A DNA stretch of 64,000 bases from Exiguobacterium profundum (GTDB lineage Bacteria > Bacillota > Bacilli > Exiguobacteriales > Exiguobacteriaceae). The notes below the pieces were generated by a model. It was not told the origin of the DNA. It saw only the letters and a list, made by a program, of their open reading frames with translations, and made no database searches. This document shows, piece after piece, positions 34,082 through 42,842 of the stretch. Each line of letters starts with the position of its first letter. Position 1 is the first letter of the stretch. Location: the NCBI RefSeq assembly GCF_001909285.1, contig NZ_MRSV01000001.1, forward strand, positions 1,878,556-1,942,555, written 5' to 3'. The position numbers were made by a program, and so were the translations under genes.

Positions 34082-34119
34082 TCAAATTGAACTAAATAGG
34101 TCTTTAGACTCCTTTTTTG
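34064..34119 (+). terminator. Long-stem terminator of the methyltransferase gene
   Basis: GAGTCTAA and TTTAGACTC pair at the outside, and CTATTTAGT/ACTAAATAG inside, with a short loop, then TTTTTT. It overlaps the end of the gene. Confidence 0.85.
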
Positions 34120-34137
34120 TTTTTTATTTTCTGAATA

Positions 34138-34167
34138 TTGACATTAATCAGACACAAAGAGTACATT
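34138..34167 (+). promoter_or_regulatory. Promoter of the M6 protease gene
   Basis: TTGACA (34138-34143) and TACATT (34162-34167) with an 18-base spacer. Transcription would start about 30 bases before AGGAGG (34205-34210). Confidence 0.65.
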
Positions 34168-34261
34168 TACAACAAGCTCACACATTTTCCCATTATTTTT
34201 TAACAGGAGGTTCACAAAAAAAAAAAAACGTTCCATCCGTCGAACGACACTCGCGGCTCTC

Positions 34262-36613
34262 ATGACATCTGCCATGACAGTCAGTATCGTTCCGGCAGCT
34301 GGTGCTGCACCCCTCTCGGTTGCACCATCGGTTCCGACAACGAGCGAGCTCGCTCCGTTCGACCACAACATCATCGATGAAGAGCGTCTCGCGAAAGCTC
34401 TCGAGAAACGTGGCGTCATCAAAAAAGGATTGTCCGCATCTGAACGCATGAAAGCAGTCGATGCGTATATCGCGAAAAAGCAAGGTGAAGCGAAAGATCC
34501 ACATAAGCACGACGACAAAGTGAACGAGAAGGCTTCGAAAGCAAAAGAGAAGATACATACTCAATTCGAAAAGGAATCAAAACGAATTCTTGATAAAGAA
34601 AAAAAAGGGCAAGGGAATTACCGTAAAGGGAAACCGAACGGTCAAGTAAAAGTATCTCCTGCCCAGCAATCTGCATACAACGGTTCGGTACGTGAAGATA
34701 AAGTCCTCGTTCTCCTCGTCGAGTACAGCGACTTCAAACACAATAACATCATCCAAGAGCCGGGCTATATGTACAGCGATAACTTCAGTAAAGAACATTA
34801 CGAAAAGTATATGTTCGGTGATCAACAATTTGAACTCTTTAACGGTGAAAAGGTCCAAACGTTCAAACAATACTATGAAGAACAATCAGGCGGCAGTTAT
34901 ACGGTCGATGGTGAGGTTTCGGAGTGGCTGACCGTTCCGGGAACCGCGAAAGACTATGGAGCTGACAAAGGTGATGGCGGACATGATAACGTCGGACCGG
35001 GACCTCGTCAACTCGTCAAAGATGCGTTGAATGCTGCGGTCGCATCTGGAATCGATTTGAAAGAACATGACCAATACGATCTATACGATTTGGATGGAGA
35101 CGGTGACTTCAATGAGCCGGACGGTCTCGTTGACCACTTGATGATCATCCACGCTGGGACTGGCCAAGAAGCTGGTGGCGGTGCGCTCGGTGACGATGCG
35201 GTATGGTCACATCGCTGGGTTCTTGATGGTGTTTACCCAGTAGCCAATACAGAAGCTGCAGTTCCTTACTGGGGCGGAAAAATGGCTGCATATGATTACA
35301 CGATTCAACCTGAAGATGGTGCGGTCGGCGTTTTCGCACACGAGTTCGGACATGACCTCGGTCTTCCAGATGAGTACGATACGCAGTACACAGGTCAAGG
35401 CGAACCGGTACAATCATGGTCGATCATGAGTGGCGGTAGCTGGGCTGGTAAAGTGGCTGGTACGGAGCCAACAAGCTTCTCACCACAAAACAAAGAATAC
35501 TTCCAAAAAATCATGGGTGGAAACTGGGCAAACATCACAGAAGTCGACCTTGAAGACATCAACTCTCAAGGGTTCGTCGCACAACTCGACCAATCTGTGA
35601 CGAAATCAAACAATCCAGGCATTGTCAAAGTCAACCTTCCTGATAAGAAGATTAAAGGAATCGAACCAGCTTATGGCGATCGCTACTATTACTCGACAAA
35701 AGGTGACGACATCCATACTGAGATGGCAACACCAGCTGTGAAACTCGGTGCGGACGGAGTCCTCGCATTCGATTCATTCTATGAAGTCGAATCGGACTAT
35801 GATTACTTGTACATCAAAGCCCTTAGCGGTGGTCAAGAAGTCGTTCTCGATGTATTCGGTGACGACGTCAACGGTGCAAACGAAGCGGGCTACCCTGCTG
35901 AGACGACGAACGGTGCATGGGTCAACAAATCATACGACCTCTCACAATTCGCTGGACAAGATGTTCAAATCGTCTTTGAATACGTGACAGACGGCGGTGT
36001 CGCCATGAAAGGCTTCGCAGTCGACAACTTGTCAATCAAATCAGAATCAGCAACACTCTTCGCAGATGATGCGGAAGGCGCTGAAGCCGTGACGCTTGAT
36101 GGATTCGTCTCTTCAGACGGATACGATTCAAAACCACACTATTACTACCTCGAATGGCGTAACCACGCTGGGTCGGATATGGGTCTTCTCAACGGCCGCG
36201 GCGTGAAATACAACACAGGTCTCGTCGTGTGGTACGGTGATGACTCGTACACAGACAACTGGGTCGGTGTCCACCCTGGTGAAGGGTTCCTCGGTGTCGT
36301 CGATTCACATCCTGAAGCGCTCATCGGTAACTTGAACGGTCAACAAACAGTCGCAGGTAGTACACGTTACCAAATTGCTGATGCGGCGTTCAGTCTCGAT
36401 AAGACGCTCGCTTGGTATATTGATTCACCGAGTCGTGGCGTGTATGATTACAAAGCACAGCCTGGCGTGAAGCAGTTCAATGATGCAAACTCTTACATCA
36501 ACTCGCTCATTCCAGATGCAGGACGCAAACTTCCGCAATACGGTCTCGTCATTGACGTAGTCGGTGAAGCGAAAGACAACTCTGCAGGTGCCGTTTGGAT
36601 CCGTACAAAATAA
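34262..36613 (+). CDS. Secreted M6-family metalloprotease (immune inhibitor A type)
   Basis: A 783-residue protein counted from the first ATG. The zinc site [15 protein letters not shown] (about residues 358-372) is the M6 signature; a Ca-binding-like [13 protein letters not shown] precedes it, and jelly-roll modules follow. These proteases degrade host or environmental proteins outside the cell. The open frame extends upstream through [17 protein letters not shown], which together with the sequence after the ATG makes a classical signal peptide, and AGGAGG lies at 34205-34210. No ATG, GTG or TTG is found at the expected place, only an A13 tract (34216-34228). The coordinates therefore give the first legal start, probably not the natural one. 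Confidence 0.88.
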   Translation: MTSAMTVSIVPAAGAAPLSVAPSVPTTSELAPFDHNIIDEERLAKALEKRGVIKKGLSASERMKAVDAYIAKKQGEAKDPHKHDDKVNEKASKAKEKIHTQFEKESKRILDKEKKGQGNYRKGKPNGQVKVSPAQQSAYNGSVREDKVLVLLVEYSDFKHNNIIQEPGYMYSDNFSKEHYEKYMFGDQQFELFNGEKVQTFKQYYEEQSGGSYTVDGEVSEWLTVPGTAKDYGADKGDGGHDNVGPGPRQLVKDALNAAVASGIDLKEHDQYDLYDLDGDGDFNEPDGLVDHLMIIHAGTGQEAGGGALGDDAVWSHRWVLDGVYPVANTEAAVPYWGGKMAAYDYTIQPEDGAVGVFAHEFGHDLGLPDEYDTQYTGQGEPVQSWSIMSGGSWAGKVAGTEPTSFSPQNKEYFQKIMGGNWANITEVDLEDINSQGFVAQLDQSVTKSNNPGIVKVNLPDKKIKGIEPAYGDRYYYSTKGDDIHTEMATPAVKLGADGVLAFDSFYEVESDYDYLYIKALSGGQEVVLDVFGDDVNGANEAGYPAETTNGAWVNKSYDLSQFAGQDVQIVFEYVTDGGVAMKGFAVDNLSIKSESATLFADDAEGAEAVTLDGFVSSDGYDSKPHYYYLEWRNHAGSDMGLLNGRGVKYNTGLVVWYGDDSYTDNWVGVHPGEGFLGVVDSHPEALIGNLNGQQTVAGSTRYQIADAAFSLDKTLAWYIDSPSRGVYDYKAQPGVKQFNDANSYINSLIPDAGRKLPQYGLVIDVVGEAKDNSAGAVWIRTK

Positions 36614-36626
36614 ACATGTAACATTC

Positions 36627-36670
36627 GACCTCCAGTCTTCCTTTATCGAAGATTGGAGGTCTTATTATTC
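36627..36670 (+). terminator. Terminator of the M6 protease gene
   Basis: GACCTCCAGTCTTC and GAAGATTGGAGGTC form a 14-bp stem (one G-T pair) around CTTTATC, followed by TTATTATTC. Confidence 0.88.
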
Positions 36671-36679
36671 TAAAAAAGC

Positions 36680-36708
36680 TTGAAAACGACGAATAATCTG
36701 TGTAACAT
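36680..36708 (+). promoter_or_regulatory. Promoter of the solitary tRNA gene
   Basis: TTGAAA (36680-36685) and TAACAT (36703-36708) are 17 bases apart, placing the transcript start just before the tRNA at 36721. Confidence 0.6.
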
Positions 36709-36720
36709 AGTTGGTGTAAC

Positions 36721-36791
36721 GCCTCTGTAGGTTAGTGGCAGACCTCAGCAATGGTAATGCTGCAGCACGAGTTCGATTCTCGTCGGAGGCA
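36721..36791 (+). tRNA. tRNA-Thr (anticodon GGT)
   Basis: The 71-base cloverleaf is complete. The acceptor stem is GCCTCTG/CGGAGGC (one G-T pair) and the D stem GGT/ACC has a 9-base loop. The anticodon stem CAGCA/TGCTG has loop ATGGTAA, giving anticodon GGT (36753-36755). The T stem is ACGAG/CTCGT with loop TTCGATT, and the discriminator is A. The 3' CCA is not encoded (the next bases are TCA). C2-G71 and G35-T36 agree with threonine identity. It is a single tRNA with its own promoter and terminator, and its D-arm is closer to tRNA-Gly style than to common Thr tRNAs. Confidence 0.85.
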
Positions 36792-36801
36792 TCAGAAATA
36801 T

Positions 36802-36858
36802 CGCTTAACGAAGCGGTTTAGAGCACTTCCTGTTTATGACAGGAGGTGCTTTCTTTTT
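36802..36858 (+). terminator. Terminator after tRNA-Thr
   Basis: A small CGCTT/AAGCG hairpin is followed by AGCACTTCCTGT and ACAGGAGGTGCT, a 12-bp stem with one mismatch, and TTCTTTTT. It ends the tRNA transcript. Confidence 0.8.
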
Positions 36859-37119
36859 GGTGTGGCACAGAAATGGCACAGTTTTCGTTTTTTTCATGTC
36901 TCTTCCTACGATTTGTAGAATCGTTTTTTATTTTGTCGAACGATTGCACTTCACAGGGTATTTCCACTAGCACTTTTTTGATATACAATAAGGTTTTATA
37001 ATTTACAGTGTTTACTTAAGTGGACCCTCTCCCTCCCCCCTCACCTTGACATCATTTCCGTTCCTCTATAAACTTGAAAAGTTGAAATCATTGAATAGTT
37101 AGAGGAAGGAGCATGATTC

Positions 37120-37815
37120 ATGCTAAACGAATGGTTATGGATTCCTTCTGCCATCCTTACACTCGGACTACTCGTCCTCAGTTACAAGTTATTCGGACGA
37201 GTCGGCTTATATGCTTGGATTGCAATGGCTTCGGTCGTTGCAAACATCCAAGTCACGCAACAGATTGTAATTGGCGGATACATTTTCACGCTCGGTAACA
37301 TCGTTTACGGTTCGCTCTACTTGGCAACCGATATTTTGAACGAAAAACATGGGCGAACGGCTGCCCGTAAAGGCGTATGGCTCGGATTTTTCATCTTGAT
37401 CGTCTCAACGGTACTCATGCAATACGCACTGTTATATGAGCCGTTTGAAGAGGCACTGTTCATGCACGAAAGCTTCGAGGCACTCTTCTCGATGCTGCCA
37501 TTGATCACACTCGGTAGCCTTGCTGCCTATTTGGTCTCTCAATTGTTCGATGTCTTCGTCTATTCGAAGATTCGCGCAAAAACTGGCGAGAAGAAGCTTT
37601 GGCTTCGTACGACAGGTTCGACCGTCTTATCTCAACTGATTGATACGTTCACGTTCTGCATCATCGCATTCTGGGGAATGGAATGGGACATTTGGTGGAA
37701 TATCTTTATCACGACATACGTGGCGAAGTTTGTGATCGCGTGGATGGCGACACCGTTTATGTATTACGCAAAACGAACAAATCCACAAGACGAAACCGAA
37801 CAGGATGCAGCATAA
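37120..37815 (+). CDS. VUT-family (YhhQ-like) queuosine precursor transporter
   Basis: A 231-residue protein with six to seven spans. It has the family hallmarks: LGNIVYGSLYLATDILNEKHG (conserved D-I-x-N-E after a span, residues about 64-84) and a helix with VLSQLIDTFTFCIIAF. YhhQ of E. coli imports queuosine precursors for tRNA modification; members in Bacillota are annotated the same way. AGGAAGGAGC precedes ATG 37120. I looked for a preQ1 riboswitch upstream and did not find one. Confidence 0.85.
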   Translation: MLNEWLWIPSAILTLGLLVLSYKLFGRVGLYAWIAMASVVANIQVTQQIVIGGYIFTLGNIVYGSLYLATDILNEKHGRTAARKGVWLGFFILIVSTVLMQYALLYEPFEEALFMHESFEALFSMLPLITLGSLAAYLVSQLFDVFVYSKIRAKTGEKKLWLRTTGSTVLSQLIDTFTFCIIAFWGMEWDIWWNIFITTYVAKFVIAWMATPFMYYAKRTNPQDETEQDAA

Positions 37816-37856
37816 AGAAAAGCCGTAACTTCAACATGAAGTTACGGCTTTTCTTA
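37815..37856. terminator. Bidirectional terminator
   Basis: AAGAAAAGCCGTAACTTC and GAAGTTACGGCTTTTCTT form an 18-bp perfect stem with a short loop. It lies between the convergent VUT gene and the 82-residue gene, and serves both strands. Confidence 0.92.
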
Positions 37857-38102
37857 TAGTCGTTCAATCTGGATACGCACAGCATACGGACGAGCTTCTT
37901 CAATCGACGCCGACTCTCGACAGACGGTAATCGCTTTGAATGCATCAATCGCAACCGCCTCGATGGTATGATCGTTCGTTTCGACTTCAAGAATGGTATA
38001 AGCAGGTAAGCGCTCGAGTTTAACCCACTCCCCGTTACGTTTTTTTTCATAGTTGACTGGTGTTTGAATCGAGTAACGTCGGAGTAAATCATGTACATTC
38101 AT
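37854..38102 (-). CDS. Hypothetical protein, 82 residues, with CcpA-type promoter
   Basis: A small soluble, beta-rich protein (AYTILEVETNDHTIEAVAI) of unknown family. A good ribosome site (GGAGGAGATCAG) precedes the ATG. The promoter upstream carries a near-perfect cre box in its spacer, so expression should respond to carbon source. Confidence 0.7.
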   Translation of the reverse strand: MNVHDLLRRYSIQTPVNYEKKRNGEWVKLERLPAYTILEVETNDHTIEAVAIDAFKAITVCRESASIEEARPYAVRIQIERL

Positions 38103-38133
38103 CTGATCTCCTCCCTATTCAAATCGTACAATC

Positions 38134-38162
38134 ATTATAGAAAACGCTTTCACATTTGTAAA
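38134..38162 (-). promoter_or_regulatory. SigA promoter with cre box in the spacer
   Basis: On the minus strand TTTACA (38162-38157) and TATAAT (38139-38134) are 17 bases apart. The sequence GTGAAAGCGTTTTCT (38153-38139) matches the cre consensus WTGNAANCGNWNNCW except for the first base. CcpA bound there would block the promoter. Confidence 0.75.
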
Positions 38163-38249
38163 GCGAGTACACTATAATTTTATACAATCTTCCACTTCAT
38201 TTTAAATTCAATTTTGCCGATAAAAGAAGTAAAGAAATGGGGTGAATTG

Positions 38250-38606
38250 ATGCGTTATCGCCGACAGGAGACGTTCCGCTATATCCTACCGAATCCCCGT
38301 ACCATCCCTTATCGACTTGTATAGAAAGAAAAAGAACTCTATGATGGGGAAGGATTGCTTCTCAATGTAAGTTCTCATGGATTAAAATTGCGATCGGACT
38401 ACCTCTTCCCGCTCTCTGATGATTTACAGGTCCATTTTCTTTTCGACCTCGTTCCGACGCTTCAACCGATCGAACTCATGGGACATGTCAGACACCGTGG
38501 CCAAACAGGCTCGCTGTATGATTATGGGATCATGCTTGATGTGAAGGCTGACGAAACTCAGCAACTCGTCACGATGATTAAAACGTATGCACGTGAAAAT
38601 AAATGA
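38250..38606 (+). pseudogene. PilZ-domain gene interrupted by an in-frame TAG
   Basis: From ATG 38250 (GGGGTGAATTG before it) the frame encodes MRYRRQETFRYILPNPRTIP, then meets TAG at 38322-38324. It continues in the same frame with GLLLNVSSHGLKLRSDYLFP to the TGA at 38604-38606. RRQETFR corresponds to the RxxxR motif and NVSSHG to the D/NxSxxG motif of c-di-GMP-binding PilZ domains. The total of 118 residues is normal for a single PilZ protein. A GAG-to-TAG change would explain the stop. Confidence 0.8.
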
Positions 38607-38637
38607 GAACATGCGTCAGGCATCTTCTCATTTTTTC
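38601..38637 (+). terminator. Terminator of the PilZ gene
   Basis: AATGAGAA and TTCTCATT pair outside, ATGC/GCAT inside, followed by TTTTTT; the hairpin includes the TGA stop. Confidence 0.8.
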
Positions 38638-38690
38638 GTGTCTTTTAAAGAGGGTATACTACAACTATCAATCATTGACGAGGTGTTCGT

Positions 38691-39332
38691 ATGACAAGAA
38701 AATTCTTATTGATTCCTTGGGGACTGGCAATTGCATTCGCCGTCATCGGTCCAAATGTCCCGTTTGACGGACGCTTTCTTCTCGATTTTGTGACTTATAA
38801 TACCGATGCGTACGAAGGCTATTCTCTATCGCTCTTTAGTATCTTAGGGGTGTTTCCCCTGGCGATGTTTCCACTTCTTTGGTCAGAAGTGAATCAGCTC
38901 AAACCGAATCCACTCATCGCCGCTGTCACCAGTTTTTTCGTTGGGGGATTTCTACTCGCTCCTTATTTGGCTTTTGCGAGACAGTCACCTTATCCGACCC
39001 CGGTCAAACCGCTGCCGACCCGTATCCTCGGCGTTGTGCTTTTACTGGTGACAATCGGGTTGTTCATCGCTGCAGCCAATACCGGAAATGTTGCTGAATA
39101 CTGGTCATATGTGGAGAACAATCAATTTGTTCGAACGATGACCGTTGATTTCTTCTTGTTGGCATTCATTCAAATCACGTTAATGAATCGGGACGCGAAA
39201 CGCTATAAAATGAGTTTATGGCCGCTCCCTTACATCCCGTTGTTCGGTCTCATTTTTTGGCTCATGTTTCGTCATCAAAAACCGTTCAACGAAGCACCTC
39301 CAAAGCGTGAACGGGCTGAAATGAAACATTGA
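38691..39332 (+). CDS. Hypothetical membrane protein, five to six spans
   Basis: A 213-residue polytopic protein with an N-terminal PWGLAIAFAVIGPNVPFDG segment, further spans, and a basic hydrophilic C-terminus (PPKRERAEMKH). I do not recognise a family. GAGGTGTTCGT precedes ATG 38691. It appears monocistronic. Confidence 0.7.
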   Translation: MTRKFLLIPWGLAIAFAVIGPNVPFDGRFLLDFVTYNTDAYEGYSLSLFSILGVFPLAMFPLLWSEVNQLKPNPLIAAVTSFFVGGFLLAPYLAFARQSPYPTPVKPLPTRILGVVLLLVTIGLFIAAANTGNVAEYWSYVENNQFVRTMTVDFFLLAFIQITLMNRDAKRYKMSLWPLPYIPLFGLIFWLMFRHQKPFNEAPPKRERAEMKH

Positions 39333-39395
39333 GCACCCATTTTTCATCAAAAATTGCTATACTAGAAATTAGTTTTTAATGAAGGAGACCATCAC

Positions 39396-39668
39396 ATGCG
39401 TTATTTCCAAGTCACTTCTTACGTGACTGTCAAGAATGAAGAGCTCGAATTCAATGAATATGTAAAAGTTCCAAACCAAAAAGTCGATCAATTTTTGAAA
39501 GACACATTGGAACTAGATTTATACGATGACCAAGTGACATTGCGCGAATGTGTTGTCGAAAAAGGGAAATGGGAATGCCCAGTCGGTGATTTTGTCATCA
39601 CGGAGCATATGAACGAGAAGACATTCAATCGGCTACAAAACAGCCGCTCTGTAAAGTCAACATCATAA
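39396..39668 (+). CDS. Hypothetical protein, 90 residues
   Basis: A soluble, acidic protein with mixed beta/alpha character (YFQVTSYVTVKNEELEFNEY at the start). There is no known domain. GAAGGAGACC precedes ATG 39396 and a strong terminator follows, which supports expression as a single gene. Confidence 0.7.
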   Translation: MRYFQVTSYVTVKNEELEFNEYVKVPNQKVDQFLKDTLELDLYDDQVTLRECVVEKGKWECPVGDFVITEHMNEKTFNRLQNSRSVKSTS

Positions 39669-39676
39669 ACCAACTC

Positions 39677-39716
39677 AAAAAGATCCTGCTAGCTCATTGT
39701 GCTAGCAGGATCTTTT
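39677..39716 (+). terminator. Strong terminator
   Basis: AAAAGATCCTGCTAGC and GCTAGCAGGATCTTTT form a 16-bp perfect stem around TCATTGT. Confidence 0.92.
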
Positions 39717-39730
39717 GACTGTTACACGAT

Positions 39731-39859
39731 TTATTCGTTAGATTCTTCCTCTGGATCAGGGTCAGGATGCTGTGTCGGAGCCGGTTTTTTCGCCGGATCC
39801 GACTCGTCATCCGGTAGCGGATCCGGGTGAACCCCTGGTTGTGATTCGTCACGCTTCAT
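39731..39859 (-). CDS. Small acidic proline-rich protein, 42 residues
   Basis: A short gene starting MKRDESQPGVHPDPLPDDES and ending PDPDPEEESNE. Proline and aspartate/glutamate make up more than half of the residues, with DPDP-like motifs, so it is expected to be disordered. GGAGGGATACG precedes the ATG at ideal spacing. Similar very short, disordered Pro/Asp proteins occur in Bacillota without assigned roles. Confidence 0.75.
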   Translation of the reverse strand: MKRDESQPGVHPDPLPDDESDPAKKPAPTQHPDPDPEEESNE

Positions 39860-39919
39860 CGTATCCCTCCTTCATGTTTACTCCACTTGTTTATCCTTTT
39901 TTCACATGAATGAAACGTA

Positions 39920-42583
39920 TCAGTGTATATTCCGGTTGCCGATGACACGTCTGGAGATCGCCTTTTCAATTTCAACGATGATAAAGACGACGGCACCAAA
40001 TGCAACAGGATAAATCCAATCTTCCCACGTTAATGGAGCGGTACCGAATAACGTATGCATAAACGGTACGTACGTGATGAACAATTGTAGGGCAATGAGT
40101 AAAGCTGATACGAGAAACGCAATCTTATTGTCAAAGAAATGACGGTTGAATGCTGGTGCCAACTCCGTACGACAGTTATACAAGTGGAAGAGCTGGGCCA
40201 TGACGATGGCATTCAAGGTGATGGTTTGTAATTTCTCGGTCGAGTAGTCGAAATCCCCCAGCATATAGTTGATCCATAAACTACCGCCCCCGATAATAAT
40301 TGAAACGAAGGTGACGCGGAAAATATAGTATCGGCTGAGTAGCGGCACATTGGCCGGACGTGGCGGTCGTTTCATCGTACTCTCTTCGAGTGGTTCGAAA
40401 GCGATTGCTAAGGAGAGGGTAATCGCGACAACCATGTTGACCCATAAAATCTGCACAGGACTGAGCGGTGCAGCCGCTCCGAGCAAGATACTCATTGCCA
40501 CAAGCAACGCTTGACCTCCGTTTGTCGGAAGCAAGAAGAGAATGGTTTTCTTCAGGTTATCGTACACCCGTCGTCCTTCTCGTACGGCGTTATAGATCGT
40601 TTTGAAGTTGTCATCGACAAGAACCATCTGAGATGCTTCTTTCGCTACTTCCGTCCCTTTAATCCCCATTGCCACACCAATGTCAGCACGTTTTAAGGCA
40701 GGTGCGTCGTTCACACCATCTCCTGTCATCGATGTAATCAGTCCGTTCTCTTGCAATCCTTTGACGAGACGAAGCTTGTCGTTAGGGCTGGTCCGTGCGA
40801 ATACATCGTTATGAACGGAAGCCTCTTTGATTTCTTCATCTGTCATATCTGTCAATTCACGACCTTCGAGGGCGCCTTCCACTTCCATGCCCAGTTCTTT
40901 TGCAATCGCGACAGCGGTATCTTTATGATCACCCGTGATCATTTTAATTCGGATTCCAGCATCACGACACGCGGCAACCGCATCGATGGCCTCTTGTCGA
41001 GGTGGGTCGACGATTCCAAATAAGCCGAGGAAAGTCAGACCATCTTCAACATCCTCATGGTCGATTGACGCTTTTGAACTGTCGACACGTTTTAGACCAG
41101 CACCGAGAACGCGTTGACCGCGGTCGGCAATCTCTTTTCGTTTTTCATCCCAATAGTCTTGTTTAAAGTCTTCAGACGACGCCATATCAAAGAGTCGGTC
41201 CGGCGCCCCTTTGAAAAAAATCATTCGCTCCCCTTTGTAATCGACGAGCGTCGCCATGTATTTATATTCAGAATCGAACGGAATCTTCGAGATAACTTTT
41301 AAACGTTCAATTGGGCGTTCAGCTTTCTCAGCGACCGTCAACAGACAAGCCTCTGTCGGATCGCCGTTGATGACCCAGTCGCCGTCTTCTTCATTCAACT
41401 GAGAATCGTTACACGTCTTCCCGACGGTTAACAGGTCAATCATGGATTCATCATCATCCAAGTCAAACGGTTGACCATTCAATTCGAGATCTCCATTCGG
41501 AGCATATCCGCTACCCGAGACTTCGATATCATGGTTCGCTGTCACGATTTGTTTGACCGTCATCTCATTCTTCGTCAACGTACCCGTCTTATCCGTACAA
41601 ATGACAGATACAGCACCAAGCGTTTCGACAGATGGTAAACTTCGAACAATCGCTTTTTGTTCAGCCATATTCCGGACACCAAGTGCCAAAATGATAGAGA
41701 TGACGGCAGGCAACCCTTCAGGAATCGCCGCAACGGCAAGACCGATTGTCGTCAGCATCAATTCGACCGGCTCATAATCTCGTAAAAAGTAACCGAACGC
41801 ATAAATCACGACGGAGATGATTAAGATGGCGATGGACACCGTTTGACCAAACTTTGTTGTTTGACGAATCAGAGGGGTTTTGACGGTCTGGACTTCTGAG
41901 ATTGAAGCGTTGATTTGACCGAGTTCCGTACCTTCACCGATGGCCGTCACGATGGCTTTGGCACTTCCCGTCGCGACACTCGTGCCCGAGTACACCATGT
42001 TTTTTCGGTCAGCTTACACCGCGTCTTCTTTCACGACGTCCGATTTTTTCTCGACAGTCGTCGCTTCTCCGGTTAACGCCGATTCCTCAACCTTAAATTT
42101 TTCAGCTTGAACGACACGGGCATCGGCCGGCACTTTATCTCCGGCAGCAAGTACAAGGACATCCCCCACGACCAGGTCACTTGAATCAATCTCAGATTGC
42201 TTGCCGTTTCGAACGATGGTCGCCTTTGTTTCTAATAATTTTTTGATTCTTTTTAGCGCTTCTTCTGCCTTATTTTCTTGAAGGTATCCGACGACGCCGA
42301 TAATCGTGACGACTAAAACGATGACGATCGTATCGATGTACTCCCCTAAGAATCCTGTGACGACGGCAGCCGCTAATAAGACGTACACGAGAACATCATT
42401 GAATTGTCTTAGAAATTTTATAATTTCAGGGGTTTTCTCTTTCTCCGGCAATACGTTTTTGCCGAATTCGTCTTGACGACTTGTGACACTTTCTGTTGTA
42501 AGACCTGATTCAAGATCAGTCTCCACATGGGTTCGCACCTCATCTACTTCGAGCGCATGCCACGGTCTGTCTTCGTTCTGCAT
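39920..42583 (-). pseudogene. P-type cation-transporting ATPase (Ca2+ type) interrupted by an in-frame TAA
   Basis: From ATG 42583 (GGAGGATGAATC before it) the frame encodes the N-terminal domain, first spans and the A-domain ALTGEATTV region. It then stops at TAA 42014-42016 after EDAV and continues in the same frame with ADRKNMVYSGTSVATG to 39920. The remainder holds the phosphorylation site CTDKTGTLTKNEM, the MTGDGVNDAPALKRADIG hinge and the C-terminal spans. At 887 residues the whole is a normal SERCA/PMR1-like ATPase. The ATG after the stop lacks a ribosome site, so a functional second product is unlikely. The pump would export Ca2+ or Mn2+ if intact. Confidence 0.88.
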
Positions 42584-42842
42584 GATTCATCCTCCTCGAC
42601 CAATACTTTTTGAAAAGTCTTTCCCCTATCTGTTCCCAATCTCATGCGGCTCGACACGTGCAAACTTGTAGAATTGATGTCATTTTTCAAAGAAAACTCT
42701 TTCTTGATTTGGAATTTCTAATTGTAACCGGTATCATTGTTCAATTTTAATTTTTCTTTTGAATATGGCTTTACAGAAGTCTTTCTATGCATGAATATAG
42801 AATAAATTATGAATAAATAGAGATAGAAAGAAGGAAGAGTTT

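Noticed and set aside
36870..36900. Phage or ICE attachment site after the tRNA
   Set aside because: A TGGCACAG direct repeat is present, but there is no integrase gene and no duplicated tRNA 3' end in the window.
36860..37119. preQ1 riboswitch upstream of the VUT-family transporter
   Set aside because: Neither the preQ1-I loop and A-rich tail nor the preQ1-II pattern can be found in the 260 bases before the gene.
28966..42016. Stop-codon reassignment or suppression explaining the three in-frame stops
   Set aside because: Both TAA and TAG are used as normal terminators of many intact genes here, and the only tRNA in the window reads a threonine codon.
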